Assembly (NCBI GenBank): GCA_037954235.1
Contig: JBBMOA010000021.1
Span: forward strand, 3,371,001-3,435,000
Source of the DNA: Aulostomus chinensis
Taxonomy: Eukaryota; Chordata; Actinopteri; Syngnathiformes; Aulostomidae
Reading direction: 5' to 3'
Length of the DNA stretch: 64,000 nucleotides
The position numbers were made by a program, and so were the translations under genes. Shown here one piece after another: positions 60,830 to 64,000 of this stretch (the first letter of the stretch is position 1; each line of letters opens with the position of its first letter). The notes under the pieces were generated by a model, which made no database searches, was not told the origin of the DNA, and was given only the letters and a program-made list of their open reading frames with translations.

Positions 60830-62945
60830 AATTTTTTTTTAAAGCTGTGATTATTGTGTCATCCTCTAAAGGAAGTGGATTAAATGGCGTTCCTTTTTCT
60901 AAAATAAAAAAACGCAAACTATTTCTCGATACAGATGATGATAAAGGACGTACTCTTTCCAGACAGTTTTGTTTTTACACAAATTTCAAAATGCCAAGTG
61001 CAAAATCCACTGACATATCAATTCATCTTTACTGTGAAAGACGGTTTTTCTAATCATTTTAATCATTCAGTTTTCAGGTAAAATAGGATTTAAGAAAATG
61101 TAGCACCAGCATTGTGTGTCGCGGTGCACTGTGAGATGAGTGTGTCATCACACCCCTGATACGTATGAAACAGAATTCTTGAAAGGTGACGCTCATGCGT
61201 GTATATTTGTGTCTGCACAGACAACAGGACACATATACAGGAACCGCTCAAATCTCCCAAAACACGAATCAAATTCAAGAGAGAGGATGTAAGTAAAGTT
61301 TCAGCCCTTTAGCCAGACGTCCGTGAGGGTTTATGCCTGGCAGCTGTGCTGGACATGAATTCATTTGAATTATTTTTTGGGTGTGATTGTTTCCACCAGC
61401 TGTCGACGGAAGCAAACCTGTCAAGTGCTTCAGCACAGCAGGACAAATGTTGCTGTATCAGTGTCTTTGCCGCTGCTGCTGCTGGTGCGGCGGCGGCGGC
61501 GATTCCCTGCATGTATTTCCCTGCACGACCATCCCAGCACCCTCGTGTGGACTCACAGGGCCTTCTGGGTAATTTGCATTGATCAGTCCCTAAGCTCTCA
61601 TTTCCTGCCCAGTGTGCTCTGCGAGCGTTGATAATTTGCGAAGCCTCGATTCCAAAATAAACTGCACGTCAGTTTCAGGAGGATTACGTGGCCTGTGCAC
61701 GCCATCATAAACAATGCATATGTTGAGGCTAACACTTCCCCCTCCCGGGTTTTGTCTCTAACACTGATTAACAGCCAAGCGGTGCTGACAGGACATATGG
61801 GACTTCTTGCACCGTTAGCTCTTGTTCGGGAGTAATTTATGTGGACACCAAATGCAAGCAAAACATTTTTTTCCACACTATATCGCCGCTAAACCCGGTT
61901 AAATCAATTACAATTTGCATTGGAAATCATTACAGCACAAAATGATTATTGATGATTCATTAGTTAGCCTTGTTTGCAGGATGAGGACGAGAGTAAATAC
62001 ACAACTGCTGATGGGATGCAGCAAACCTCTGGAGGAGCTGCAGATCAATTTTTCTGTTTGTGACATCAAGTGTAAGTACATGCGTGATCCCCGGACTGCT
62101 CATATCCTGCATCCTCACCTTGGATGAACAATCGCTTGGAACTGAATCAGCAGCTGAGTTACGAGGCGAGCTTCCTCCCGTGAGCCATCTTGTTTGTTAC
62201 GTCCCATTCCAGACCCAAATATGAGGAGCTGGGACGTAAATATTTAATAAACCAACCAGAAAACTGAGGCGTCAGGAATTACGGACGGACGACAGAACAC
62301 TTCATCAGAGTCAGTGACAGACACTAGAGCGCTTCCAGAGCGCCGTCTGGTAGTAATGGCGAGATCGTGCGGGGAATAACAGCATAGAGGGAAATAATGC
62401 AGGTTTCACCGGCTATAATTGACTCACAACAGAACGGCCTCTTTGATCGCTCCTGCACACTGGCCGCGTGAACGCCACAGGCTTGTGAGTTTTACGTTCC
62501 TACATCCTAATCTCACGAAGTCTCTGGAGTTTGGCATGAAACATCTCGAGAGAGATTTCACGCGGGCATACAGTTGTAATGCGGTTCTTCTAGTTTTTCG
62601 TTATTGTTTGGGCGAGGAGGATCTATTTTTCCATCCAAAACTGCAGCTCTCCAGCATTTGACACCCCGCTCACACCCTTGGTGCAGGCTGTGACTCCGTC
62701 TTCAGAGCCCTCCTCTGCAGCTGACTTATGTGAAATTGGATATGCCACCATCGCCTGTTTGTCACATTATTCAGATTTTGTTCTTTTATTATCTCGACAA
62801 CCATGTGTCATATGTGTTTGCAAGTCAAAACTGTGCAGCCAATTACACAGTTGAAATGCTTTTGGCTCGTCATACGAGGGTAGAATCAGCTAGCGGCTAC
62901 AGATAGCATGAACGTAACGAATGACTGCATCCCTCAGCGACGTCT
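60830..62945. other. No gene recognised
   Basis: Short frames only. There is a GCGGCGGCGGCG run and poly-Ala/Leu-coding CTG/GCT triplets near 61470-61502, with no flanking coding signal. Confidence 0.6.
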
Positions 62946-63059
62946 TGAAACCTTCAAAATCACAATTCTTCCTCCTTTAAAAGGAACAACATCTTTTTGG
63001 GCATCGCGTCAGTTTGACGTCTCATCAGAGCCAGAAATGATAATCTCCTGAGTGAGAAC

Positions 63060-63298
63060 GAGCTGAGACCTCCAGAGATGAGCCGACTGCTAGTTAGCTT
63101 AGCATAGTGAACGGAGCACTTTAGCATAACACTCCTTTCTCCAAAATGGTCTTTGCCTGCGTAAATTTGATGACGAATAAAGCTCTTGAGACCTTGTTTG
63201 AACCAGAACACACCGAGGAGGAACTAAAGGTGTGCAAACTTGCCCACCCACTACCATTCATTGTGCTAAGCTAACGAGCGGTCAGCAGGTCTCAGCTC
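63060..63298 (+). mobile_element. Long inverted-repeat MITE, copy 2 (core)
   Basis: The left arm from 63060 (GAGCTGAGACCT ... GTTAGCTTAGCATAGTGAA) and the right arm ending at 63298 (inverted: GAGCTGAGACCTG ... GTTAGCTTAGCACAATGAA) form an inverted repeat around a loop containing TTTCTCCAAAA and CTTTGCCTGC, shared with the copy at 4.8 kb. Outer inverted matches (CTTTTTGGG; AGNGCCAGA) suggest total limits near 62975-63385. Confidence 0.7.
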
Positions 63299-64000
63299 TT
63301 AATGGAGCACAGGTTTTTTTTTGTCTGGCACTAAAAATGATGGACAAGAAGCAGATTTCCCAAAAAGTTTTAGAGCTCCTTTAAAACCTCCCGACGGCTC
63401 TGAGTGTGTGGTGAGATCCAGGTGCTGCTGCAGATAGAGAGTTACAGGATAATGAGCTGGAATTTTCATAAGTCTCCATTACTACCTCTCAACATAAATC
63501 ATACTTTCAATCAAAGCAATCCAGGCTCCGACCGACGCTTATGACATCACTTATCAACCCTCAGTGGCAGCAGGAGGTGGCCTATAACCAGATCGCTCAG
63601 TGTGGCGGCGAGCACAATCAATACACTGAAAGGTTTGCAGCCGCGGAGGCGCAGCGGGCGGCGTGCTTTTATGCCAGCATGGGAAAAGTGTGAAAAATGT
63701 ATAACCCGCTGTGTTCAGCTGGATATTGTAATGTAACTGACCAGAGACGAGCCGTCAGAACCTGACAGTGACTCATTTCACTCATTTAATGTGAAAGATC
63801 ACTTAGAGAAATAACCTCGGTTCACACTCGAGGCAAAACATTTTAATGGCGTACGAATGAGTCTCCTTGTCGTCGCGCACTGCGGTAAAACAGACCCGGC
63901 TTCGTGGATCCCACTGAGATTTCTCTCACTTTCTTAATAATTCTCATCACAAGAACAGACACATCAACGTGATGCTGGTCACAGTCTGTTTATGTTTGGC

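Overview
The window looks like non-coding vertebrate nuclear DNA, most likely from a ray-finned (teleost) fish. The evidence is long CA/TG microsatellites, AT-rich unique sequence with no compact gene structure, tRNA-derived SINEs of the V-SINE/DANA type with A/B boxes and TGGA tails, hAT-like and TA-flanked MITEs, and a fossil Tc1-like transposase. I recognise no protein-coding gene or exon. Open frames are short (the longest is 227 codons and low in complexity), lie on both strands and show no domain. The window is therefore intergenic or lies inside a very large intron.

The only conventional genes I can support are two nuclear tRNA-Trp(CCA) genes on the minus strand (17254-17325 and 18049-18120), with a degenerate relative between them (17712-17769). 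Their flanks are partly alike, so the locus arose by local tandem duplication. A decayed Tc1-like transposase (about 16920-17160) lies next to it.

Layout: 1-4.6 kb has no recognised feature. 4.6-5.1 kb holds a long inverted-repeat element whose sister copy is at 62.95-63.4 kb. 6.85-7.25 kb is LTR-like. 11.48-11.69 kb holds two tandem units of a dispersed repeat that recurs at 34.3, 38.9 and 59.6 kb and carries nuclear-receptor-type motifs. 13.1-13.84 kb is a degenerate short-period repeat split by an hAT-like MITE. 15.4-18.1 kb has a minus-strand SINE, the Tc1 fossil and the tRNA cluster. 18.1-27.3 kb is mostly unique with microsatellites and a candidate conserved block. 27.3-29.75 kb has two SINEs, one split by a 553-bp MITE. 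Further SINEs lie at 37.65, 41.66 and 54.75 kb. 46.67-47.3 kb has a 12-bp minisatellite and an hAT MITE. 56.19-56.75 kb is another hAT-like element. 60.58-60.83 kb is a common fish MITE type.

Target-site duplications, nested insertions and internal deletions allow a partial insertion history to be read directly. The most interesting signal is the dispersed repeat: its copies hold DR1 (AGGTCA-A-AGGTCA type) and inverted estrogen-response-element-type motifs, including one perfect AGGTCA-n3-TGACCT.
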